Of a DNA stretch of 64,000 nt, positions 1-12,500 are shown piece after piece. The notes under the pieces are model-generated. The model had not been told where the DNA came from. It did not search any database and saw only the letters and a program-made list of their open reading frames with translations. Each line of letters starts with the position of its first letter. Positions within the stretch are counted from its first letter, which is position 1. The stretch comes from Zantedeschia hybrid cultivar. Lineage: Eukaryota; Streptophyta; Magnoliopsida; Alismatales; Araceae. The translations under genes and the position numbers were made by a program. The stretch lies in the NCBI GenBank assembly GCA_030544215.1, contig JARZZO010000011.1, forward strand, positions 5,566,001 through 5,630,000, read 5' to 3'.

Positions 1-293
1 AGCGGGTCACTCCGGAGTGACGGCGAAGGCAGCCTCAGGTGGAGTCGGGAGGTTCTGGCAATGGCAGCCTCAGCAGAAGTCCTGAAGCCACGGTCTTGGT
101 GCCGGCAGTGGAGTGCTCATGCTGGCATTGCAGACAAAAGGGTGGCATTGGACGGGACTCACAGGCTCACATGCTCGGCCCGCCGGCTGAGAGAGTTGGC
201 CTAGTGTTACGGCTCAAAACACCAGCCCAACGTTTGGCCTGACATTGACCCAACCCATAAGCCCACGGGCCGGCCGGCCTGTTGACAGCCCTA
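1..293. mobile_element. hAT-type element, one end only (cut by window edge)
   Basis: The segment ends TGTTGACAGCCCTA at 293. In reverse this is TAGGGCTGTCAACA, the same terminal type as the better-bounded element at 41462-42042. GGCC-rich subterminal sequence precedes it. The other end is outside the window. It lies in the SOS1 intron after exon 12. Confidence 0.4.
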
Positions 294-572
294 GCTATGG
301 GTTGCCCTAGAGTTTACGATTGTTTGCTATAAAGCCATTTGGCATAATGACTTGAAAACATAATTTTTGCCAAAAAGGACACATCCAAAAGATCACAATA
401 TTACCCAACCACAAAACAAATAAAAGGATTTAGAATTTTAGGTATAGTTTACAATCTACCTTAGAGCACAGAATGAAAAATGCAAGCAACTCACATGGGT
501 TTGCACAAGTGATCTTAATCTGATATGACAAGTTAAATATTAATACAAAAATATTGAGTAAAGGAGTGAGAC

Positions 573-3500
573 TTTCTTTAACCGACAGCGAAAGTGACAA
601 TGCCACAGCCCCGCGTAATCCTGACCAGACAAGAATACTTGATTCTTTCCAGTCCAATCCATATCCAAAATACTGCAGAAATGGAAATAACAGCCCCACA
701 ACTACGACCCGAGAGAGCTGGACGAAAACATACAGGAGAATGAGATAACCCCATGAAGTTCCTGAAAGAACAAGGAGAAAATGCACATGATTCATGGAAG
801 AATTTTCATAAGGTGCATTCCTAAAAAATTATAAATAGCAGAAGCTTTCTCAACAGATAGTTTGGCGACAAAGAATAGGGCATTTAAATGATTAATATCA
901 GCTAGAAGATTTTACCCAGGTACCACTAGAAAAAAGTAATCAAATTATCTATGCACTTATGCAGTGATATTGCAATAAAGTTTGCAAAGGTAATACATGA
1001 CTGATATAATCACATTGGTTTTCAATTTATTTGCATCCTAATGTGACTCCATACACATGTAAAAAGGAACGGTTCTAGGACCATGTACACTGAACAGACG
1101 ATTCTTTCTTTAAGGCATAGTTCACAAGGTAAATTGATTAGTACTAGGTATGATGAATAGTGATAGCCACAAATAAATCATTTAAATAAAATTCCTTTAA
1201 ATGAACTTAAGGACACTGTTCAGCTGTATGACTTTGATCCAAGACTTGTAGAAAGAATATTAATTAGAAGGGACAATGAGAAGCAGAAAATTCTGGATGA
1301 TTACCATGGTTTTCAAAATGGTTCTCATTGCGCAGAACTCCTTCAGCTATTACAACACCACTGAGAAGAAAAATGGCAACAAACTATGAGAAGAAAAGTC
1401 AGAACAGACTATCAAAATAATGTTAAATTTTTTAGTTTGCTGTAATCTAAGAAACATGACTCTTTTAAACATTTGATTCCCACAGGACACTTTTAAGCAC
1501 ATGACACCTTGAGAAGTAAGACTTTCAAGTTACCCAAGTTGCCTTTCCTTGGATACATCAAACAAAAGGTTGAAGTATTGAGAGTTCACCATTGACCTAT
1601 AGCCAGCAAAGTATATTCAAAATCTGGGTGGTCTAACCACAGTCAGATACAGATCAGACTGGTCAAGCCAGAAGCCGCGAATCTGCTTGAAATAGTTAAC
1701 TTCATTCTAGTCCAGTTCAGCTGATCACCGTTCTGGTTCAACCAGTTTCCAAATCCATGGACTGTTTGCACCATTGTCAGCCAAAGGCAGATAAATGGCT
1801 GATACTTTTAGACATGCACATCTAGTACATGCACGAGAAGGAAAGCTGAAGCATCTCTCCCTTCCAAGTCCAACTGGCAGTAGTTAATAAACTCCTCTCA
1901 ATCAACATTGTCTCAGTCACTGCCTTTAGGTACACTATGCCGAAACCAGATATTCTGACATGAGTAGACATATATAAATCCAGTTTTGCTATTTTCTCTT
2001 TTATGTTATGCTTTCCATTCCTTTCCCTTCCTTCTTTACAGTTATACCTCAACCGTAATAGAAGTTTTCATTGCTACAAATGCACTACAGCTAATACATG
2101 GGGAATAATCCAAGGTACTTCCTCTCTGCCAGCCAACAGACCAAGAAGTATTTCAACTTTATAGCAATTTAAGTCAGTGTTTACTTAGAATTTTTTAAGG
2201 CCAAACCATTTGATAATGTCAGAAGAACTTTCACAAATAGGTTGTAATTGTTATTTGTCTTGATGCTTATGCAACTTGCCAACTTATCTAAAAATGACAA
2301 CTCTTATGATGCTGTATCAATAGCAAATTGAGATTCCCAAAAATACTGCTTAGGTATGGACAAGCGTAGACCGTGTAGGCAATACTCTATTCTCCTCTAG
2401 TTGTTGTCTAGCCAGTATATGAAGAATATAGATAACACCCGAAGCAAAGAGAACTTATCTCCTTTTTTGGGTTAAACCAAATGGAATTATTAGCACAAAA
2501 AGGGAAAGAGAAGAAATGAAAAGGCAACCATTAACAAACAAGGGAAATAAATCAAGCAGGTGATAGACAGCAAGAAAGATAATTCCTTAAATTCCACAAT
2601 GTGGATAACAGTAATTGAATCCCAACCCTCACACAAAAACAAGGTGGTAAAAAATGATGACCATGACCTACAAGCTATTTTTAGTAAGAACCTGTTGTTT
2701 GTACTCATGAGTTCAAGTTGTACTGTCCTGAACTTAGGATGCATATATTGTACGTAGGTACTTTATGATTGGTGTGGTGAGTCATCTTACTTCACCTTCT
2801 TGTCCTAAAAAAAGTAGTCTTTCTCGATAAAGTCGGTTGATTAGGACAAAATTATATCCTTCAGAAACCGTACATGCACCTTTGGATGCATACAGTTCAA
2901 AAACATTGCGGAAAAAAAATTGTTGCCGCAGCACCCAAAGACGCATTTTCCACTAGATTTTCTCAGTTCTTCCTGTCTTCAAAAAAAAATTCAAAGAATC
3001 ATCACTGGGTGTTGGCTCAGCTGCTACTGAAAAACAATGACCTGGCACCTCACTGCTGGTTTCACGCCTTCTATGTCAAGTCACTTTTGATAAGAAAATG
3101 TGAAGTGTGTTTTGTCCAAACCAAGAAAGGCAGGATCGGCATGGATCGAATCCGATCGGTTTTGACCCGAACTGGTCCAATCCCGACCTCGATCCACTGG
3201 TCTGGGCCAGGATTGGTCAGGATCAAGTCAGGATCGGCCACGATTGGTCCAGGATCACACCAAATTGGTATGGGATCGGATCAATTTGTTTCTAAATAAT
3301 TAAAAAAATAAATGGGGGAACTGGTCCAGATTGGATCGGATCGGCCGATCTGGTCGGTTTGGACCAGGCCCATCTGTACCCGATCCCTGATTCTTCTTAC
3401 CTTGGGCCTTTTGGCTTCAAAGCGAATATTGGAACAGGAATGGACCTGTTCCGTATTCTGGTTCTGGCTCCAATGCTGGTTTTCTCAGGTCAGATGTACC

Positions 3501-6500
3501 CATGATAAACATCCACACCTCATGATAGACATAAAATGAACATTCAACTTGTTGGGGCTAGCAACTTTGACATATGTCCATGCATCCGTCTAATCTAGAG
3601 GCCAGTAGATTTTGGAGTTCATGGTGGCATCTTCCCACCTGCTAGTGACGTATATACCGGTATTGGTATCGGCATTATCGGCCCAGGATCGTCCGGTACC
3701 GGCCAGCATCAGCCTGGTACCGGGCCTACCGGCCCATACGAGTTTTTTTTTTTAGATTTAATGAATGGTATCGGAGTACCCCCCGTATTGGTATCGGTAT
3801 CAGTATCGGCAACCAATACGTATCGATATCGGCCAATACAGCCAACCATGCCCAGAACCCAAAAAAGAATGACTTGGAAATGAATAGCCATCATAAAGCA
3901 TAAAGTTGTTTATCTTCTACATCAGATGATACATAATAACATTAAACCATGGTGCAGAGATTTTACAGTTTAATCAGTTTTTAATATCAACTTATTACCT
4001 TAAAATGAAAATCAGGGTATTGGCAATGTATGAAACCATTTCCCTGCACAAGCAGACAAAAAATGTGAGACAAGTATCATTGGCAATGTAGTGCACACAG
4101 AACATGATTTCCAAAAGAAAAAGCACTAACCCGAAGAAGTAATTGAATAACAGGAAAACATTTCTGGAACTATTGACTCCCTTCTCCCTTAAGTATACCA
4201 TGATCTACGTTACAAAATCATATAGCCATGCTAGGAATGGGATGTTTGGCTATCACTTAATTATCATTATGCATTTAATGGACTACATAAGAAACGAAAA
4301 AGGAAAAAAAGAAGATTGAGAATTCTCTTGGTTACTAGCCAATTCCCATCTAACTGACAATGTTGCAAAATATCTCATCTCAAAATAGTGCAATTTGAAA
4401 CTAGGACATATTGGTCATAATTTTACAGCCTTTTCCATTCGACCAAAGTTCGACTGCAGAGATCTGGCTAGGGACGCATGAACATGAGCAAGATGTGACT
4501 AAAAATTAGAGAACTATACCTCATAAAAAATGGTGCCTTCGCATGACTTTTCCCATGACAAATAGGAAGCTCCTTATTAGATTTTTATCATTTAAGCTTT
4601 AGAGTCCAAAAAGACAGGGTAGCGCAGAATACACAGAAGAGCCGCATAGTGAATAGAGGTAGAAGCATTGATACGCTGGCTTACAACACAGATTGCATAG
4701 GCAATGGAAGATAGCCAACAGAATAAACCACAACAAGCTAGATGAAAAGGCAGATAATAAACCACAACACGCTAGATGCAAAGTCAGATCTGCCAGAGGC
4801 CCAGAGGCTCACCATCTAGAGGACAAAGCTTCAAAAGAAGATCCATCAGAAGGTTAGGCAGTCAAGAATTAGATAACGTCATGCATTGAAGGATATCTGA
4901 GATGAACATCTGATGAGAGAGGAGATAGCCGTGGGAGGAGAAGTCAACCTCAAGTCCAAGAAAGTAATGAAGGGGCCCAAGTTCCTTTATCCCAAACTAT
5001 TGATGAAGATGCTGCTTTAGATAGCTGATAGTAGCAGTGTCATTGCTAATAATAATAGTGTCATTTATGTAGAGAATAGAAATGGTATAACCATGTGAAG
5101 AAATTCAAACAAAAAGAGTATGGTTATGAGCACTCTCAACAAAACCCACATCAAGAATAGTATGATAAACATAAAAACACTCAAGCCAAGTCTACACTTG
5201 CCTGAACCCATAGACAGCCCAACGAAGATGGCAAACATGACATTGTGGAGGGGAAAAAAGGCAAAAAGAGGTTGCATATGCACATTTTCAGAGAGATCAT
5301 AACGAAGAAAGACATTCACATCCACCTAAGATAAAGTCCGACCATGAAAGAAACAATTGCATCTATGCATCAAAACTATCTTGGACACAGGAGTGAAAAT
5401 CTCCTCATAATTAACAACATACTCCTAAGCACAACCACAAGCTGCCAGTCCAGCCTTATACTGCTCAGTAGATCCATTCAGCTTACACCTAATGGACACT
5501 CTGCCAACTGGAAGACAAGATCTCAAATCAAGTCTGTTGAAGAGCGTAAAGCCCCTCCTGTATAGCATGTAGTCACTGAGGGTATAGAATTACCTAGTAT
5601 AGGCCTACGTTTCTTGATGGGTGTGAATGGCTGCAAGAGACAGAAACTGTAGAGAATAGGAGTCAGCCATAACAAGCCAAAATGATAAGGAGGATGCCAA
5701 AATTGCTAGGGATAGCGATGAGGGTTTTTTAGTTCTCAGTCCCTCTAATCTAAATTAGAAAAAAAACTCCATATAACATCTATATCTCATAAAAACTCTT
5801 TATAATCTCACTTTTATTTGGAAAAGACCCTTTTGCTGGGAGTTTTTCTGAAACATTTCAAAATATTCAGGGACTTTTTCTTTTTCTTTTTTTCTTTTTT
5901 TGGGGAGGGGGGGGGGGGGATATTTTCCCAGCAAAAGTGAGATTATAGGAGTTTTTCTTAAATTAAATATATTAGAAGGACTAAAAACTAAAAGGCCCCG
6001 AAGAACTAGATCCATAAGAAAAGAGGCAAGGGCCAGGTGAAGAGGAACTAAATGGAGCATCTGCACATCCTCGAAAGGCCACTGAGGGGACAAGGGCGAT
6101 GAGTGTTGACTTTAGTAAAAGAAGGTTGTGCAGATGATGAAGAGCTAGACTTTGTGGACAGAGTGGAAGTAGGCTCAGTAGGTTGTGAAACAGAAGGCAG
6201 AAGGCTTAAAAGACAGGGATGAGTTGGGTGTAAATGATGGAGTAGGAACATGTGAGAAGGGAAGAGAAAATCAAAGGGTGAATGGTAGAGGATCAATTTC
6301 ATGAAGGATGTTGAGATCCTGAGAAGAAGCATTACAATAAGGAATGTGATCAGAGAAGGTAATATGATGAGAGATGTAGAGGTGCCGAGCAACATGATCA
6401 TAACAACAATAGCTTTTGTATTCAAAATGGTAGCCAAGAAGAACAAACTTTGTAACCTATGAGGAAAGCTTGATTTGTTCATGGAGAGGAGCACAAAGCA

Positions 6501-9500
6501 AGTACAACTAAAGATACAAAGAACATTGCAGGAAGGAAGTATAGAATAGAAGCACGCAAATGAGAGCAGCCCTAGGTTGGTTGGCTCAAGGCCTTCAAGT
6601 GGTATCCGAAGGTTGCCAGTTCGATCCTCCCTGGGGTAACGGGGTTGAACTGAGATTCTCAACCCGTGGAAGGATCTCCGAGGTGGGTTTGATCTTCAAG
6701 CGCCCCTTGGTACTCCACACTTCAGACCGCATATGGTTGCGGCTGGGGTGGGGGCCGCGTTATGGGTTGCCGAGGTGAGTTTACCTCAAAAATCCAAAAA
6801 AAAAAAAGGCACTCAAGTGGAAACAATCCTGATAAAATCGAGAAAGAAGTAATGTTAGTCAGGTTGAATGAGGTGAGCATAGCATCAGCCCAAAAGTACA
6901 AAGAACAAGATAGAAATTAAAAGAGCACATGTAGTGTGTGTTAAGGAAGAGTACCATGGGAGGAAAGGAGATCATGCGTCTCAGAAGATGTGGAAACGAC
7001 ACTGAACCATGGTAATAAATTGATGAGTTCAAATAAACCTCAAAATGATGCCTCACAAGATAAAACTAAGGAAAATGAAAAGGTTATCAATAAAGCTCAC
7101 GTAAAGCTGTATGGAACACTTTTGGGTCTCTGCTGCATTTCAAACCTATGTTCACAAATGTAATTGGAATGTGGAGCTTCTTCAAATCACTCAAGACTAG
7201 CAAGCAGGGAAGAGATACAAAGAACATTATTGGTATTCTCCCACATGCAATCTGCTGGGGCTTAAGGCATGAAAGGAATGATGTGATCTTCCGGGGAAGT
7301 AAACTTTACATTCAGAATGTTTCTTTAAGGATCTTATCTTTTCTGTACAATTGGTCTAGATATATTCTGGGGATGGCTGCATCTTCTTGGGAAAAGTCTT
7401 TCCAATAATTTACTTGATGTAATTTTGATTTATTTTCTTCGGATAGGAACCTCTCCTATCTATCAATTGTACTTCCTCTCTTTATCTAATAAAATTGGTG
7501 CTACAATCCATGATTTACTCAAAATAAGCTCACATAATATAAGTATCCTATCATAGACGGCAAGGGTGAAAGGGCCAATTGTTTTTCCAACCTATAGCAG
7601 TCACAACTAGATAACAAAGTAAAGTTCGTAGAATCTAGGACTCCAAGCTGAAATAAAGACCGAAGATAGGATTCAAAAATATGACCAACTCTCTGGTGCC
7701 ATGCATTGGCAACAGAAAAAGCAACACCACTCCAAGAATAGGAAAAGATGGCCGAACAAGGAAGGTGAAGATGCACAAATGACATAAATTGTCCACTCTA
7801 GTGTTGGTCCAATATTTTGACCTGCCTGTGGATCCTACATTAAACAAGAAGACGCAGTGAATGATGCAACGAGACATAGCAAAATGACTAACAGAAACAA
7901 AGTTCAAGGAAAGCTATGGTAAATGAAGCACATGAAACAAAGTAAAATGACTAGAAATGTTGATTAAGAAGTGATAATTCCACATTGGGATAAACGAGAG
8001 CAATCTTCAGTGTGAAACTGAAAGTAAGGGTGAATCAAAGAGCAACAACAATATGGTAAGCATCAAAGGTCATATGATGTGAAGTCCCTCAGTCAAGGAT
8101 CCTGGTAAACGAAGTAGACGAAGCATGAGTAAAACCACCAGCCAACCCATATGAGTGGAGCAGCTACTTGATCCAAGGAATTCCTGATCGGATCGGGTCC
8201 CCGAATCGGGACCCGCCGATCCCGATCCGACTCGGATCGGATCGGCCGAGTCGGCCGATCCAGATGAAGTCTGGCCAGTCCGACTCGGCCAGATTAAAAA
8301 ATAAAAAAAAATAAAAAATAAATCAGAAAAAAATCAGAAAAAAATAAAAATAAAATCAGAAAAAATTACATACATATTATTCAATTGATGTACAATAAGA
8401 ATGAATGCAATTCATGTACATCCATAAAAAACCACCCTAAAACCCTAAAACCCTAAACCCTAAACCCTAAAACCCTAAAACCCTAAACCCTAAACCCTAA
8501 ACCCTAAAACCCTAAACCCTAAAACCCTAAAACCCTAAACTCTAAACCCTTAACCCTTAACCCTTAACCCTTAACCCTTAACCCTTAACCCTTAAACCCT
8601 AAACCCTAAACCCTAAACCCTAAACCCTAAAACCCTAAAACCTAAACCCTTAACCCTAAAACCCTAAAACCTAAACCCTAAACCCTTAACCCTTAACCCT
8701 AAAACCTAAACCCTAAACCCTTAACCCTTAACCCTAAAACCCTAAAACCTAAACCCTAAACCCCTAAACCCTTAAACCTTAAGGGGGGACTGAAATCGGC
8801 CCGAACCGGACCAGATCGGGTCCGGACCGGCCGATCTGGCCGGTCCGGCCCCGATCTGGTCCGGTTCGGGCCGATTTCGGCCGTTTTTTTTTTTTTTTCA
8901 AATCGGTGGGGGGGAACAGTGAAATCCCCCCCGAATCGGATCGGAACCCGCCGATCCCGATCCGAATCGGCCGATTCGGATCGGAATCGGCCGATTCCGC
9001 AATCCATGACTTGATCTGTTGAAGTTATATGGCAAATTGGCAATCTTAGTCAAATATGGAGTCACAATTGGGAGAATAGAGATAATGACTGGAGCTGCAG
9101 GTTGAGAAGGATCTGAATCAGCATAAACAACTTTAGGGCATGTAGGACGACAGCTCCTACCACATAATATGGAATCCCCAACAACATGTCCTCCTACTGA
9201 TAAGAGCAACAATGGGTGCAAGCAATGGAGCTGGTAGACTAGAAGGATGCATCCCAAAAGATGGTCAAGTCAAGTTGCGAGGATGAGTAGAGGCAACAAG
9301 CAGAGTCTTGGCTTGGAAGCCATGGGTCGAGGAGCTGGTGCACGCAATCATGTCTCCTCAACCCCCCCCCCCCCCCCCGCCCCTCCCAAAAAAAAAAAAA
9401 AAAACACTAGGGAGGGCCTTGTCTAGGGTGGGAAGAGGTGCTCAATGGAGCATCTGAACATCTCGGCCTAAAGAGACGTGGACTCCAGATAAAGCGCATT

Positions 9501-12500
9501 TCTTACGATGCATTTGGGAACAATGGATCTGGTTCAAAATGTCCAGAGCCTGCCAAACCCAGCCTTGGAATTGGAATCGGAATCAGAACCGGTCAGGGCC
9601 GGTCCAGTTTCACAATTCAGTTTTTTATACCTTGCTGCGAAGGTATTTGAGAAATGAGCTTGTCCAACTATGCCCCACCCTCCCCTCTGATCCCACGTTA
9701 GGATATGGAGAGGGATAAAACAATGAAACTGTCAATCTCTATATTAGAGCAAAAACCCAAGATAAACATGTGATTACGGCAGGTTCCAAAGCAAGGACAT
9801 ATACATTTGTACACGGTAAACCAAAAAGGCAAATAAACAACCCACAGGAGCATACATACTACACCTCTCTAACACAACTAATTGTTTTCAATTTGTCCAA
9901 TCTTTTGGTAAATCTTCTTCACTATGAAGTAGGTACCTAAATGCACCACGTCCTATTGAATCTATTCCTTTTACCTATGACTCAATTTTGGCTTTAAGAC
10001 TAAAGAACAAAACAAAGCTTATTAGAGGCATATGGCAAACACATTCTTAAATATTCATACACATTTAAGTCATCTATACCACAACATGTTTCAGGAATCG
10101 ATTCCTCTAAGTTCAAACATAATTACATATAACAACAATGTCTTGTATAATGCTCTAGGCACTGAGAATTAGTCATAGAATAAGGTGAAATGGATACTAT
10201 AATTAGCTTTTTTTTCCTTTGGCAATAAAAGAAGAATTCATCAGTAACCAGGTTTACTTGATGATGCATACCAGAAATGATGCAAGCTTTGCTGCCCATC
10301 ACCCTTAAAAGCTGTTCTAGCAACTGCTGAATAAAACCTGCGACAATATACAATGTCAGTGTCCAAGTAGGTATATAGATAATCACCACCCCACAGAAAA
10401 ACTAGTTAGACTTACATCCCAAGAGTCATCACTGTCAAGACCCCAGAAACCTCCACACCATTTTGAGCCTATCACAACAGATGGCTTCCTTAGTCATATG
10501 AATAAATTTTGATCTCAAAGAAAATGCCATGATGGATGGACATCAAATACATGTTCCAATATCAAAGTTTCTAAGCTACATGAGAATTACAGAGAGTAAC
10601 CAAACAAAACAGAAAAATAAAAAACAGCAGCTAAGTTTTTGGTGCACAAAGTCGCATGTGATGAACTTCCATTGGACAGAAGAAGTACTGTGAAAAGTAA
10701 AGGCTGTGAGAAAAAGATCTTAGGGTGTGGATGGACAGATGGAGACTGCCCACAGAATTAGACATGACAGCCCAGATATTAACAAACAAAACTGGATGGA
10801 AACTAATCACGGCTGCCCCCATTTTGCACATTTTGGGCTCAGAAGTGACTAAAAACAAGAACTATTCCAAACTGAGGTCATGTTATTATAATATGGAGAT
10901 CGTAACATTAAAAATTGAGTTCCGGTTTTCTGAGCGCCATCAAATTTGAAGATATGTTAAAGGTCATTAAGCAATTTTGGTTTAACAAAGTGTTATTGCA
11001 GATACAAGCAGGAAACAAAAGTCGCTGAGAAAGCCATCACATATTCAATCCTCCCTCAATTCTCAAAAGGGGAACAGGATATTTTGCTGCTCTTCTGTTC
11101 AACAGGAAAAAACCAGATCAAACCAAATAAGGGCATGAATTCCTCCATGACAAAGTAACGATGACAATACAAATCAATGGACCAAGCCAACCTCAGTCTT
11201 GCCTCCCCTGCCACCCTAAGTCATCCCCAACCAAGGCCTGGTGGCCCATGACAGGCCTTGATATGAGATCTAAGCTCAGCCCACAGCATGCAGTCAAAAC
11301 CCCTAGAAGTGTTATAGCATGAATATCACAGTCATAAACTCATTCCATATTCCTCCACTTCCTCTCTAACAATTCAAAAAATGTTTGTTATTTGGGCTGA
11401 TAAAAACATAGAACACGATGGGGTTTAAATGAGCATGACTTGAGATGATTTTATACTCGGTAGCCATCCACTGTATTTTACAGCTTTTAAATTTGGATCT
11501 GAATGTGAATACAAACACCGTTACATTCAGTCACTAAACACATTCCCATTTACCTAAGTTGATTAGCTTTATTTATCTCAAGTTACGCCTGTGCGGTGTC
11601 TATTACGTGTGTATATACAAATTCATGTGTGTATTCACATACGAATGTATTATATATACCATTTACTAATTTGATAATTAATTAGTATGCCAGAAGTGTA
11701 CGGACATCTAATGTTCAAAGACAATTTCATATCTCAACTTATGTTTCTACTCAATCAAGCAAGACTACTTTTACAACTTATTGGAGAAGACCCTTTTGTA
11801 TTTCTGGAAACAAGCTTGAAAGTTCAAACTTGAAAGATGACATAAAGGACTTTTTAGAAAAGAATTTGATGTGGTGATTGGAGAAGGATCATTCATCATG
11901 ATATATGGTCATCCACTATGCCGAAAAGTGTGGTTAGGCCTGATTTTGGAAGAGTAATCTTTTATCCTCATTTTGAACTGAAAATGGAATCACTTGATTC
12001 CTACGCAAAGCAATATCAAAGTAATTTTTAACCCTTTAGAAACCGGTCTCCACATGAAGGGAAAATCAAACTATTTGAAACCAAAATACCTTTTTAAGTG
12101 AATCACAGAGTCATGTCCTTGTAACCCTGGAAGCGAAGATTGGTAAACAAGTGAAGGAATGCAGTCCATCTTTCCCACTGCAAGGGGTTTGGTGTCTAGT
12201 ATCTAATAGGTAGTTTGACACGATTGTGAGAAAATCAGAATGAAAAAAGAAGTATTTAATATTTTCCCTTTGGAATGCCAGTGATCCATAATAATCATCC
12301 ACTCATTCTACGTATAAAATCTTGGAAGATACTGGCTTAATAATTTTAGTTAAAAATAGCAAAGCAGAAAAAATGCAGGAACAGAAACTACAGATGGCAA
12401 CACATTATTCCACTTCCCAGGTCAGATGTTCAAACATTAGGGGAAAAAAAACATTGGAGCATAATGGCTCAAGCATTTTCAGAGAAAACAGCAAAGTAGA

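Larger units (their letters stand above)
4830..9260 (-). mobile_element. Decayed Ty1/copia retrotransposon with nested insertions (SOS1 intron 9)
   Basis: In degenerate minus-strand reading, in order: possible gag/protease remnants near 9257-9020, a pre-integrase WHQRVGH and SSCDCYRLEKQLALS piece at about 7710-7550, integrase C-terminal FVLLGYHFEYKSYCCYDH with HLYISHHITFSDHIPYC at about 6450-6330, and reverse transcriptase ELGPLHYFLGLEV at about 4990-4930. Many stops and frameshifts are present, so it is non-coding today. It is interrupted by a hAT-like element (8174-9008), an L1 fragment (7105-7522) and a SINE (6563-6808). LTRs were not identified, so the outer limits are approximate. Confidence 0.6.

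Noticed and set aside
5900..5925. Structural element at the G/A runs (also 9361-9405, 53960-53980, 58605-58622)
   Set aside because: Simple homopolymer tracts with no associated ends or repeats.
8434..8780. A true chromosome end
   Set aside because: Unique gene sequence (SOS1 exons) continues on both sides, and the array is inside an element with target duplications.
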